NCBI GenBank assembly: GCA_024529925.1
Contig: JAFEUB010001207.1
Span: 996,697 to 1,060,696, forward strand
DNA length: 64,000 nt
DNA from: Ophthalmolycus amberensis
Lineage: Eukaryota > Chordata > Actinopteri > Perciformes > Zoarcidae
Reading direction: 5' to 3'
Shown here: positions 12,199 to 24,100 of the stretch, piece by piece
How the letters are laid out: each line of letters begins with the position of its first letter
Position numbering within the stretch: the stretch's first letter is position 1
Notes under the pieces: model-generated
Database searches by the model: none
What the model saw: only the letters and a program-made list of their open reading frames with translations
Told to the model about the DNA's origin: nothing
Translations under genes and position numbers: made by a program

Positions 12199-12935
12199 AC
12201 AGGCTCCAGCAGATCTCTTACCAGTCTGTATGAACCAGTGCTCTGTTCATTGCTGAGGGGTCGTGGCATCCAGGCTGGTGATGCCAAGGAAGGCCAGCTC
12301 CGTGGTCGGGCTGGAACTTTACAGTGTGGAGGCAGTGGCTGATGGACTGATTTATATATTGTTCTGCTACATATAGCTAATATCCTACTCATACTTGTGA
12401 TAGAGATAGTATCTCTGGGATGCTGGATTGATAGCTCCTTGATACTATGCCAGGCCTAAAATTATATTATAGTGTACTATGCTACATTTCAAACGCACTA
12501 TATCATATTATGTCAGTGATATACTTTTTTAATTCATTATATCTCTATTCGATTTCCAAAGGCTACTAATGATCATCAATTACTCATATGGCTATTATTA
12601 TAGGCTGTTAACATTCCTTTCAGAGCCGTCTAATGATTAATCACACACGGTCACTTTGCAAGTGCACTTTGCACTTTTTTTACTTCTATTTATCAGAATT
12701 TCCCCAACCATAAAGGCTTAAAGGAGGTAAAGATCAGGAGAAGTAAACATGAAGTGTAATTATGAATACTGATGTTAAATTAAGCTATGATGAGTTTTCA
12801 CTGTTAATTTAACATCTCTATTACATGTTGATGCCTCCATGACAAAGTTAAGCAGATGAGACTGAGGACAACTATGTAGAAGAAAAGATGTTCACTTTCT
12901 CTAATATGTAGCTTGTCAGAGTTCTCCATGTGTGG

Positions 12936-13024
12936 CCTGGTGTTCTCATGTTTCCTTACCTCCTCATCCCTCACTCCCTACCCTGGTGTTCTCATGTTTC
13001 CTTACCTCCTCATCCCTCACTCCC
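12936..13024 (+). repeat. 46-bp tandem duplication
   Basis: Two nearly identical adjacent copies start at CCTGGTGTTCTCATGTTTCC (12936 and 12982); the second copy ends shortly after CCTCACTCCC. Confidence 0.9.
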
Positions 13025-13289
13025 GTAACTGTCCGTGCTGGATCCGTCCCCGTTGTTTTAAAAAGCGAAATACGTTATTAGCATGACGTCATCCAGCTAG
13101 CCAAACCTGTCTGGTGTACAGCTAGTACAGAAGCTTTGCATGTACTGCTTCCCTTTCCCGCGAGTCTGCTGTCTGATTGTGAGGTCAGGCTGATCTGATA
13201 TCAGCTCTTTGGCCTGCAGAATCTCCGCCAAAGTTCTGGAGGAGTAGTGCTCGCGCTGGCGCTGGCGCTTGCCTGTGGAGACTTGACTG

Positions 13290-13474
13290 ACGAGAACGCG
13301 CAGCTAGGGGGGCCAAATTGTTCTGGCCCCACTCTGAATCTATTTGAGGGCGCTGATTGGCTAAATTGTATGTCACTCATTTATATCTTCAATCAGCAAT
13401 TGGCTAAACTGCTTCATAGACCTGCCTCTTTTGGGCCAAAACGATTTGGCCCCCCTAACTGCGCGTTCTGAGAC
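13290..13474. mobile_element. Small TIR element (MITE-like)
   Basis: The left end (AACGCGCAGCTAGGGGGGCC, about 13294) and the reverse complement of the right end (AACGCGCAGTTAGGGGGGCC) match over about 36 bp with a few transitions, continuing as CAAATTGTTCTGGCCC / CAAATCGTTTTGGCCC. Total length is about 180 bp with no coding capacity. An unambiguous target-site duplication could not be picked, so the superfamily is left open. It is nested in the giant element. Confidence 0.7.
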
Positions 13475-15154
13475 GTGTCGTGCACACAGGCGGAGAGCAC
13501 GAGCAGACGAGCACAGGGAGACCAGAAAGCATATATTTTGCGCAGATATCATATTTTACACATATTACTGGGTACATTCCATAGTTCAAAAACACAAATA
13601 TTGACAATTTGTATAATATATGATTATTATAATTTTTTTTGTTGTTTTTGTTTTTTGTGTGGCTCAAGGTGGGGCCAGGCAGGCCCCATGGCCCTCTATT
13701 GACCAGCCTGTAGCTCAGACTGGACTGAGCTACATTATCATTGCTAGATATACTGCTGAAAATTTAAAAATGATCTTGGAGATTACGACAAATTTTGACT
13801 TCTATTATTCACACTACTGAACCAACACCTTTTTACAGTAAATTAAGGAATTAAAATTGTAAACACCTCTCTGGTGGACCTCTTTGGCAAAACAACTGAT
13901 TGCTACATTTGTCCGCCATGAAACATGAGCAATACTCAAATTTAATGTTGTGAAACTACATCAAGATGGGGTCAAAGACACATGATCCAATAGTTCAAAT
14001 ATTTGACCATTCAAACATTAATTTTTAAATTTTGTTTCTGTCGCTGTGCTCCAACACTAAAATAAGCTATAAGCGCGGATAAACACCCAGATTCACCTGA
14101 AACAGAAAACTCAGTTCCTCATTATACTCCCACTCTTTCCTCTATAATTGCCTGTGACAGTTTTGTGGTTGTTGTCCATGTGTCATTAGTCCAGGCACCT
14201 CTGCTGATAAGCTTCTGAGTGCAGATAGCTAGCAATATTCCAGCGCCTGTCATAAATAAAGTACATTAGCACTGCAGCTGCACTGTAATAACCTCCTCTG
14301 TGCTGTGTTCCCCTGCTCTCATCGCCCTGCTGACCATGGAGGGGAAGTGGGTTACAGAGTTGTGTATGTGCTTGTGTGCCCTCTTCCTCCTCTTAGAATT
14401 CAATTTGTGCAAGCGAGAAGTCAAAAATGGAACATTTCTCTATTTCTTGGTTGTGCTATCGACTAGATTCTCATTTTCAAATCAGTTTCCCATTGTCCTT
14501 TAATTTGATGTTCAGAGGACGAGTGAAATAGTCATTAAATGTCAAATTTATAGAATAATTATTTAAGGTTTACAGCCAATACTGTGCATTTCACTATAAA
14601 ACCTAATGGTTTATGTAATTTTATGAAGCAGGGGTGAGTTCACCTTAAACCCTCTTGGTATCTAGTCAAGCATATACTTTTGTTTTTTTATTTGTTCAGG
14701 GTTTGAGATGACCTGGAATTGTGTTTGCACTTGAAAAATTGCATTTGATCACATTAAATGTGCTCATGAATTCAATAAATAAAAATAATTATAACAAAGC
14801 ATAATTTCAATGTTGCTTTTAATTATCACCATGCAAATCCCAACACATCATCAGGCAGAGACAAACGTGTTTAGCCACGAGCTAATATTCCCGGAGAGGA
14901 AGTAACACAAAATGGATTGAGGTGTCAACAACATAGCGCCAGTAAAAGCTCCAAAGTGTGTAGTGATGAAATATGACCATGAATACATTCAATTTAGATT
15001 CATAATGACAAGCATTAAATCATTTTTATTTTGATTATTACAGTTGACAAATGACATAACACGTATTTCCAGCCCAGTTCATTTTTATTCTTTTTGAATA
15101 AGGGGTTATTTTGGACACAGCCTTTGAAAGCTCTGGGTGAAACAGTTGAATTTA

Positions 15155-18100
15155 TGTTTTGCCAAGCAGGGACTTACTGTTTGCCAAGCAAGGACTTATG
15201 TTCGCCAAGTAGGGCCTTACTGTTTGCCAAGCAAGGACTTACTGCCAAGCAAGGACTTACTGTTCGCCAAGCAGGGACTTACTGTTCGCCAAGCTCGCCA
15301 AGCAGGATACTTACTGTTTGCCAAGCAGGATACTTACTGTTCTGTTCGCCAAGCAGGATACTTACTGTTCTCCAAGCTCGCCAAGCAGGATACTTACTGT
15401 TCGCCAAGCAGGATACTTACTGTTTGCAAAGCTGGATACTTACTGTTTGCCAAGCAGGATACTTATTGTTCACCAAGCAGGATACTTACTGTTCTGTTTG
15501 CCAAGCAGGATACTTACTGTTCGCCAAGCTCGCCAAGCAGGATACATACTGTTCGCCAAGCTCGCCAAGCAGGATACTTACTGTTCGCCAAGCAGGATAC
15601 TTACTGTTCACCAAGCAGGATACTTACTGTTCTGTTCGCCAAGCAGGATGCTTACTGTTCGCCAAGCTCGCCAAGCAGGATACATTCTGTTCGCCAAGCT
15701 CGCCAAGCAGGATACTTACTGTTCGCCAAGCAGGATACTTAATGTTCACCAAGCAGGATACTTACTGTTTGCCATGCAGGATACTTACTGTTCTGTTCAC
15801 CAAGCAGGATACTTACTGTTCTCCAAGCTCACCAAGCAGGATACTTACTGTTCGCCAAGCTCGCCAAGCAGGATACATTCTGTTGGCCAAGCTCGCCAAG
15901 CAGGATACTTACTGTTCGCCAAGCAGGATACTTACTGTTCACCAAGCAGGATACTTACTGTTTGCCAAGCAGGATACTTACTGTTCTGTTCACCAAGCAG
16001 GATACTTACTGTTCTCCAAGCTCGCCAAGCAGGATACTTACTGTTCGCCAAGCAGGATACTTACTGTTTGCCAAGAAGGATACTTACTGTTTGCCAAGAA
16101 GGATACTTACTGTTCGCCAAGCAGGATACTTACTGTTTGCCAAGCAGGATACTTACTGTTCTGTTCGCCAAGCAGGATACTTACTGTTCTCCAAGCTCGC
16201 CAAGCAGGATACTTACTGTTCGCCAAGCAGGATACTTACTGTTTGCCAAGCAGGATACTTACTGTTCTCCAAGCTTGCCAAGCAGGATACTTACTGTTCG
16301 CCAAGCAGGATACTTACTGTTTGCCAAGAAGGATACTTACTGTTTGCCAAGAAGGATACTTACTGTTCGCCAAGCAGGATACTTACTGTTTGCAAAGCTG
16401 GATACTTACTGTTCGCCAAGCAGAATACTTACTGTTTGCCAAGAAGGATACTTACTGTTCGCCAAGCAGAATACTTACTGTTTGCCAAGCAGGATACTTA
16501 CTGTTCTGTTCGCCAAGCAGGATACTTACTGTTCTCCAAGCTCGCCAAGCAGGATACTTACTGTTCGCCAAGCAGGATACTTACTGTTTGCAAAGCTGGA
16601 TACTTACTGTTTGCCAAGCAGGATACTTACTGTTCACCAAGCAGGATACTTACTGTTCTGTTTGCCAAGCAGGATACTTACTGTTCACCAAGCTCGCCAA
16701 GCAGGATACATACTGTTCGCCAAGCTCGCCAAGCAGGATACTTACTGTTCGCCAAGCAGGATACTTACTGTTCACCAAGCAGGATACTTACTGTTCTGTT
16801 CGCCAAGCAGGATACTTACTGTTCGCCAAGCTCGCCAAGCAGGATACATTCTGTTCGCCAAGCTCGCCAAGCAGGGTACTTACTGTTCGCCAAGCAGGAT
16901 ACTTACTGTTCACCAAGCAGGATACTTACTGTTTGCCAAGCAGGATACTTACTGTTCTGTTCACCAAGCAGGATACTTACTGTTCTCCAAGCTCGCCAAG
17001 CAGGATACTTACTGTTCGCCAAGCTCGCCAAGCAGGATACATTCTGTTCGCCTAGCTCGCCAAGCAGGATACTTACTGTTTGCCAAGCAGGATACTTACT
17101 GTTCACCAAGCAGGATACTTACAGTTTGCCAAGCAGGATACTTACTGTTCTGTTCACCAAGCAGGATACTTACTGTTCTCCAAGCTCGCCAAGCAGGATA
17201 CTTACTGTTCGCCAAGCAGGATACTTACTGTTTGCCAAGCAGGATACTTACTGTTCTGTTCGCCAAGCAGGATACTTACTGTTCTCCAAGCTCGCCAAGC
17301 AGGATACTTACTGTTCTCCAAGCTCGCCAAGCAGGATACTTACTGTTCGCCAAGCAGGATACTTACTGTTTGCCAAGAAGGATACTTACTGTTTGCAAAG
17401 AAGGATACTTACTGTTCGCCAAGCAAGATACTTACTATTCGCCAAGCAGGATACTTACTGTTTGCAAAGCTGGATACTTACTGTTCGCCAAGCAGAATAC
17501 TTACTGTTTGCCAAGAAGGATACTTACTGTTCTGTTCGCCAAGCAGGATACTTACTGTTCTCCAAGCTCGCCAAGCAGGATACTTACTGTTCGCCAAGCA
17601 GGATACTTACTGTTTGCCAAGCAGGATACTTACTGTTCTGTTCGCCAAGCAGGATACTTACTGTTCTCCAAGCTCGCCAAGCAGGATACTTACTGTTCGC
17701 CAAGCAGGATACTTACTGTTTGCCAAGAAGGATACTTACTGTTCGCCAAGCAGGATACTTACTGTTCGCCAAGCAGGATACTTACTGTTTGCAAAGCTGG
17801 ATACTTACTGTTCGCCAAGCAGAATACTTATTGTTTGCCAAGCTGGATACTTACTGTTTGCCAAGCTGGATACTTACTGTTCACCAAGCAGGGACTTACT
17901 GTTCACCAAGCAGGATACTTACTGTTCTGTTCGCCAAGCAGGATACTTACTGTTCTCCAAGCTCGCCAAGCAGGATACTTACTGTTCGCCAAGCAGGATA
18001 CTTACTGTTTGCCAAGAAGGATACTTACTGTTCGCCAAGAAGGATACTTACTGTTCGCCAAGCAGGATACTTACTGTTCGCCAAGCAGGATACTTACTGT

Positions 18101-21100
18101 TTGCAAAGCTGGATACTTAATGTTTGCCAAGCAGAATACTTACTGTTTGCCAAGCTGGATACTTACTGTTTGCCAAGCTGGATACTTACTGTTCACCAAG
18201 CAGGGACTTACTGTTCGCCAAGCAGGATACTTACTGTTCTGTTCGCCAAGCAGGATACTTACTGTTCGCCAAGCTCGCCAAGCAGGATACTTACTGTTCA
18301 CCAAGCAGGATACTTACTGTTCGCCAAGCAGGATACTTACTGTTTGCCAAGAAGGATACTTACTGTTCGCCAAGCAGGATACTTACTGTTTTCCAAGCAG
18401 GATACTTACTGTTCTGTTCGCCAAGCAGGATACTTACTGTTCTCCAAGCTCGCCAAGCAGGATACTTACTGTTCGCCAAGCAGGATACTTACTGTTTGCC
18501 AAGCAGGATACTTACTGTTCTGTTCGCCAAGCAGGATACTTACTGTTCTCCAAGCTCGCCAAGCAGGATACTTACTGTTCGCCAAGCAGGATACTTACTG
18601 TTTGCCAAGGATACTTACTGTTTGTCAAGAAGGATACTTACTGTTCGCCAAGCAGGATACTTACTGTTCGCCAAGCAGGATACTTACTGTTTGCAAAGCT
18701 GGATACTTACTGTTCGCCAAGCAGGATACTTACTGTTTGCAAAGCTGGATACTTACTGTTTGCCAAGCAGGATACTTACTGTTCACCAAGCAGGATACTT
18801 ACTGTTCTGTTTGCCAAGCAGGATACTTACTGTTCGCCAAGCTCGCCAAGCAAGATACCTACTGTTCGCCAAGCTCGCCAAGCAGGATACTTACTGTTCG
18901 CCAAGCAGGATACTTACTGTTCACCAAGCAGGATACTTACTGTTCTGTTCGCCAAGCAGGATACTTACTGTTCTCCAAGCTCGCCAAGCAGGATACTTAC
19001 TGTTCGCCAAGCAGGATACTTACTGTTTGCCAAGAAGTATACTTACTGTTTGCCAAGAAGGATACTTACTGTTCGCCAAGCAGGATACTTACTGTTCGCC
19101 AAGCAGGATACTTACTGTTTGCAAAGCTGGATACTTACTGTTCGCCAAGCAGAATACTTACTGTTTGCCAAGCTGGATACTTACTGTTTGCCAAGCTGGA
19201 TACTTACTGTTCACCAAGCAGGGACTTACTGTTCGCCAAGCAGGATACTTACTGTTCTGTTCGCCAAGCAGGATACTTACTGTTCGCCAAGCTCGCCAAG
19301 CAGGATACTTACTGTTTGCCAAGCAGGATACTTACTGTTCTGTTCGCCAAGCAGGATACTTACTGTTCTCCAAGCTCGCCAAGCAGGATACTTACTGTTC
19401 GCCAAGCAGGATACTTACTGTTTGCAAAGCAGGATACTTACTGTTCGCAAAGCTCGCCAAGCAGGATACTTACTGTTCGCCAAGCAGGATACTTACTGTT
19501 CGCCAAGCTCGCCAAGCAGGATACATACTGTTCGCCAAGCTCGCCAAGCAGGATACTTACTGTTCACCAAGCAGGATACTTACTGTTCTGTTCGCCAAGC
19601 AGGATACTTACTGTTCGCCAAGCTCGCCAAGCAGGATACTTACTGTTTGCCAAGCAGGATACTTACTGTTCTGTTCGCCAAGCAGGATACTTACTGTTCT
19701 GTTCGCCAAGCAGGATACTTACTGTTCTCCAAGCTCGCCAAGCAGGATACTTACTGTTCGCCAAGCAGGATACTTACTGTTTGCCAAGAAGGATACTTAC
19801 TGTTCGCCAAGCAGGATACTTACTGTTCGCCAAGCAGGATACTTACTGTTTGCAAAGCTGGATACTTACTGTTCGCCAAGCAGAATACTTATTGTTTGCC
19901 AAGCTGGATACTTACTGTTTGCCAAGCTGGATACTTACTGTTCGCCAAGCAGGATACTTACTGTTCTCCAAGCTCGCCAAGCAGGATACTTACTGTTCGC
20001 CAAGCAGAATACTTACTGTTTGCCAAGAAGGATACTTACTGTTTGTCAAGAAGGATACTTACTGTTCGCCAAGCAGGATACTTACTGTTCGCCAAGCAGG
20101 ATACTTACTGTTTGCAAAGCTGGATACTTACTGTTCGCCAAGCAGAATACTTACTGTTTGCCAAGAAGGATACTTACTGTTCGCCAAGCAGGATACTTAC
20201 TGTTTGCCAAGCAGGATACTTACTGTTCTGTTCGCCAAGCAGGATACTTACTGTTCTCCAAGCTCGCCAAGCAGGATACTTACTGTTCGCCAAGCAGGAT
20301 ACTTACTGTTTGCCAAGCAGGATACTGACTGTTCTGTTCGCCAAGCAGGATACTTACTGTTTGCCAAGAAGGATACTTACTGTTTGCCAAGAAGGATACT
20401 TACTATTCGCCAAGTAGAATACTTACTGTTTGCCAAGCTGGATACTTACTGTTTGCCAAGCTGGATACTTACTGTTCACCAAGCAGGGACTTACTGTTCG
20501 CCAAGCAGGATACTTACTGTTCTGTTTGCCAAGCAGGATACTTACTGTTCGCCAAGCTCGCCAAGCAGGATACATTCTGTTCGCCAAGCTCGCCAAGCAG
20601 GATACTTACTGTTCGCCAAGCAGGATACTTACTGTTCACCAAGCAGGATACTTACTGTTTGCCAAGCAGGATACTTACTGTTCTGTTCACCAAGCAGGAT
20701 ACTTACTGTTCTCCAAGCTCGCCAAGCAGGATACTTACTGTTCGCCAAGCAGGATACTTACTGTTCGCCAAGAAGGATACTTACTGTTTGCCAAGAAGGA
20801 TACTTACTGTTTGCCAAGAAGGATACTTACTGTTCGCCAAGCAGGATACTTACTGTTCGCCAAGCAGCATACTTACTGTTTGCAAAGCTGGATACTTACT
20901 GTTTGCCAAGCAGGATACTTACTGTTTGCCAAGCAGGATACTTACTGTTTGCCAAGCAGGATACTTACTGTTCTGTTCGCCAAGCAGGATATATACTGTT
21001 CGCAAAGCTGGATACTTACTGTTTGCGAAGCAGGATACTTACTGTTCGCCAAGTTCGCCAAGCAGCATGCTTACTGTTCGCCAAGCAGGATACTTACTGT

Positions 21101-24100
21101 TTGCCAAGCAGGAGACTTACTGTTCTGTTCGCCAAGCAGGATACTTACTGTTCTCCAAGCTCACCAAGCAGGATACTTACTGTTCGCCAAGCTCGTCAAG
21201 CAGGATACTTACTGTTCGCCAATCAGGATACTTACTGTTTGCCAAGAAGGATACTTACTGTTTGCCAAGAAGGATACTTACTGTTCGCCAAGCAGGATTC
21301 TTACTGTTCGCCAAGCAGGATACTTACTGTTTGCAAAGCTGGATACTTACTGTTTGCCAAGCAGGATACTTACTGTTTGCCAAGCAAGATACTTACTGTT
21401 CTGTTCGCCAAGCAGGATACTTACTGTTCGCCAAGCTCGCCAAGCAGGATACTAACTGTTTGCCAAGCAGGATACTTACTGTTCTGTTCGCCAAGCAGGA
21501 TACTTACTGTTCTCCAAGCTCGCCAAGCAGGATACTTACTGTTCGCCAAGCTCGTCAAGCAGGATACTTACTGTTCGCCAAGCAGGATACTTACTGTTCG
21601 CCAAGAAGGATACTTACTGTTTGCCAAGAAGGATACTTACTGTTTGCCAAGAAGGATACTTACTGTTCACCAAGCAGGATACTTACTGTTCACCAAGCAG
21701 GATACTTACTGTTTGCCAAGCAGGATACTTACTGTTCTGTTCACCAAGCAGGATACTTACTGTTCTCCAAGCTCGCCAAGCAGGATACTTACTGTTCGCC
21801 AAGCAGGATACTTACTGTTCGCCAAGAAGGATACTTACTGTTTGCCAAGAAGGATACTTACTGTTTGCCAAGAAGGATACTTACTGTTCGCCAAGCAGGA
21901 TACTTACTGTTCGCCAAGCAGGATACTTACTGTTTGCAAAGCTGGATACTTACTGTTTGCCAAGCAGGATACTTACTGTTTGCCAAGCAGGATACTTACT
22001 GTTTGCCAAGCAGGATACTTACTGTTCTGTTCGCCAAGCAGGATATATACTGTTCGCAAAGCTGGATACTTACTGTTTGCGAAGCAGGATACTTACTGTT
22101 CGCCAAGTTCGCCAAGCAGCATGCTTACTGTTCGCCAAGCAGGATACTTACTGTTTGCCAAGCAGGAGACTTACTGTTCTGTTCGCCAAGCAGGATACTT
22201 ACTGTTCTCCAAGCTCGCCAAGCAGGATACTTACTGTTCGCCAAGCTCGTCAAGCAGGATACTTACTGTTCGCCAATCAGGATACTTACTGTTTGCCAAG
22301 AAGGATACTTACTGTTTGCCAAGAAGGATACTTACTGTTCGCCAAGCAGGATTCTTACTGTTCGCCAAGCAGGATACTTACTGTTTGCAAAGCTGGATAC
22401 TTACTGTTTGCCAAGCAGGATACTTACTGTTTGCCAAGCAGGATACTTACTGTTCTGTTCGCCAAGCAGGATACTTACTGTTCGCCAAGCTCGCCAAGCA
22501 GGATACTAACTGTTTGCCAAGCAGGATACTTACTGTTCTGTTCGCCAAGCAGGATACTTACTGTTCTCCAAGCTCGCCAAGCAGGATACTTACTGTTCGC
22601 CAAGCTCGTCAAGCAGGATACTTACTGTTCGCCAAGCAGGATACTTACTGTTCGCCAAGAAGGATACTTACTGTTTGCCAAGAAGGATACTTACTGTTTG
22701 CCAAGAAGGATACTTACTGTTCGCCAAGCAGGATACTTACTGTTCGCCAAGCAGGATACTTACTGTTTGCAAAGCTGGATACTTACTGTTTGCCAAGCAG
22801 GATACTTACTGTTTGCCAAGCAGGATACTTACTGTTCTGTTCGCCAAGCAGGATACTTACTGTTTGCAAAGCTGGATACTTACTGTTTGCGAAGCAGGAT
22901 ACTTACTGTTCGCCAAGTTCGCCAAGCAGCATGCTTACTGTTCGCCAAGCAGGAGACTTACTGTTTGCCAAGCAGGAGACTTACTGTTCTGTTCGCCAAG
23001 CAGGATACTTACTGTTCTCCAAGCTCGCCAAGCAGGATACTTACTGTTCGCCAAGCTCGTCAAGCAGGATACTTACTGTTCGCCAATCAGGATTCTTACT
23101 GTTCGCCAAGCAGGATACTTACTGTTTGCAAAGCTGGATACTTACTGTTTGCCAAGCAGGATACTTACTGTTTGCCAAGCAGGATACTTACTGTTCTGTT
23201 CGCCAAGCAGGATACTTACTGTTCGCCAAGCTCGCCAAGCAGGATACTAACTGTTCGCCAAGCAGGATACTTACTGTTCACCAAGCAGGATATTTACTGT
23301 TCTGTTCGCCAAGCAGGATACATACTGTTCGCCAAGCTCGCCAAGCAGGATACTTACTGTTCGCCAAGCAGGATACTTACTGTTTGCCAAGCAGGATACT
23401 TACTGTTCTGTTCGCCAAGCAGGATACTTACTGTTCTCCAAGCTCGCCAAGCAGGATACATACTGTTCGCCAAGCTCGCCAAGCAGGATACTTACTGTTC
23501 ACCAAGCAGGATACTTACTGTTTGCAAAGCTGGATACTTACTGTTTGCCAAGCAGGATACTTACTGTTTGCCAAGCAGGATACTTACTGTTCACCAAGCA
23601 GGATACTTACTGTTCTGTTCGCCAAGCAGGATACTTACTGTTCATCAAGCAGGATACTTACTGTTTGCCAAGCAGGATACTTACTGTTCTGTTCGCCAAG
23701 CAGGATACTTACTGTTCTGTTCGCCAAGCAGGATACTTACTGTTCTCCAAGCTCGCCAAGCAGGATACTTACTGTTCGCCAAGCAGGATACTTACTGTTT
23801 GCAAAGCTGGATACTTACTGTTCGCCAAGCAGGATACTTTCTGTTTGCCAAGCTGGATACTTACTGTTTGCCAAGCAAAGACTCACTGTTCGCCAAGCAG
23901 GGACTTACTGTTTGCCAAGCAGGGACTTACTGTTCGCCAAGTAGGATACTTACTGTTCGCCAAGCAGGATACTTAATGTTCGCCAAGCAGGATACTTACT
24001 GTTCTGTTCGCCAAGCAGGATACTTACTGTTCGCCAAGCTCGCCAAGCAGGATACTTACTGTTCACCAAGCAGGATACTTACTGTTCTGTTCACCAAGCA

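Larger units (their letters stand above)
12199..15154. other. Interior single-copy DNA of the giant element
   Basis: About 3 kb, AT-rich, with no recognisable gene. It holds a tandem duplication of a 46-bp unit (12936-12981 and 12982-13024) and the small TIR element at about 13288-13475. I find no transposase-like open frame. Confidence 0.6.

Noticed and set aside
11904..12392. ORFs of 80-160 codons on both strands
   Set aside because: They are translations of the CTTGC/CCTCC low-complexity array, open on both strands at once.
15962..23944. A single giant protein-coding gene of 2660 codons
   Set aside because: All three + frames are open because of unit composition and length. No promoter, signal, known domain or conserved start is visible, and the starts are simply the TTTGCC context ATG variants of the repeat.
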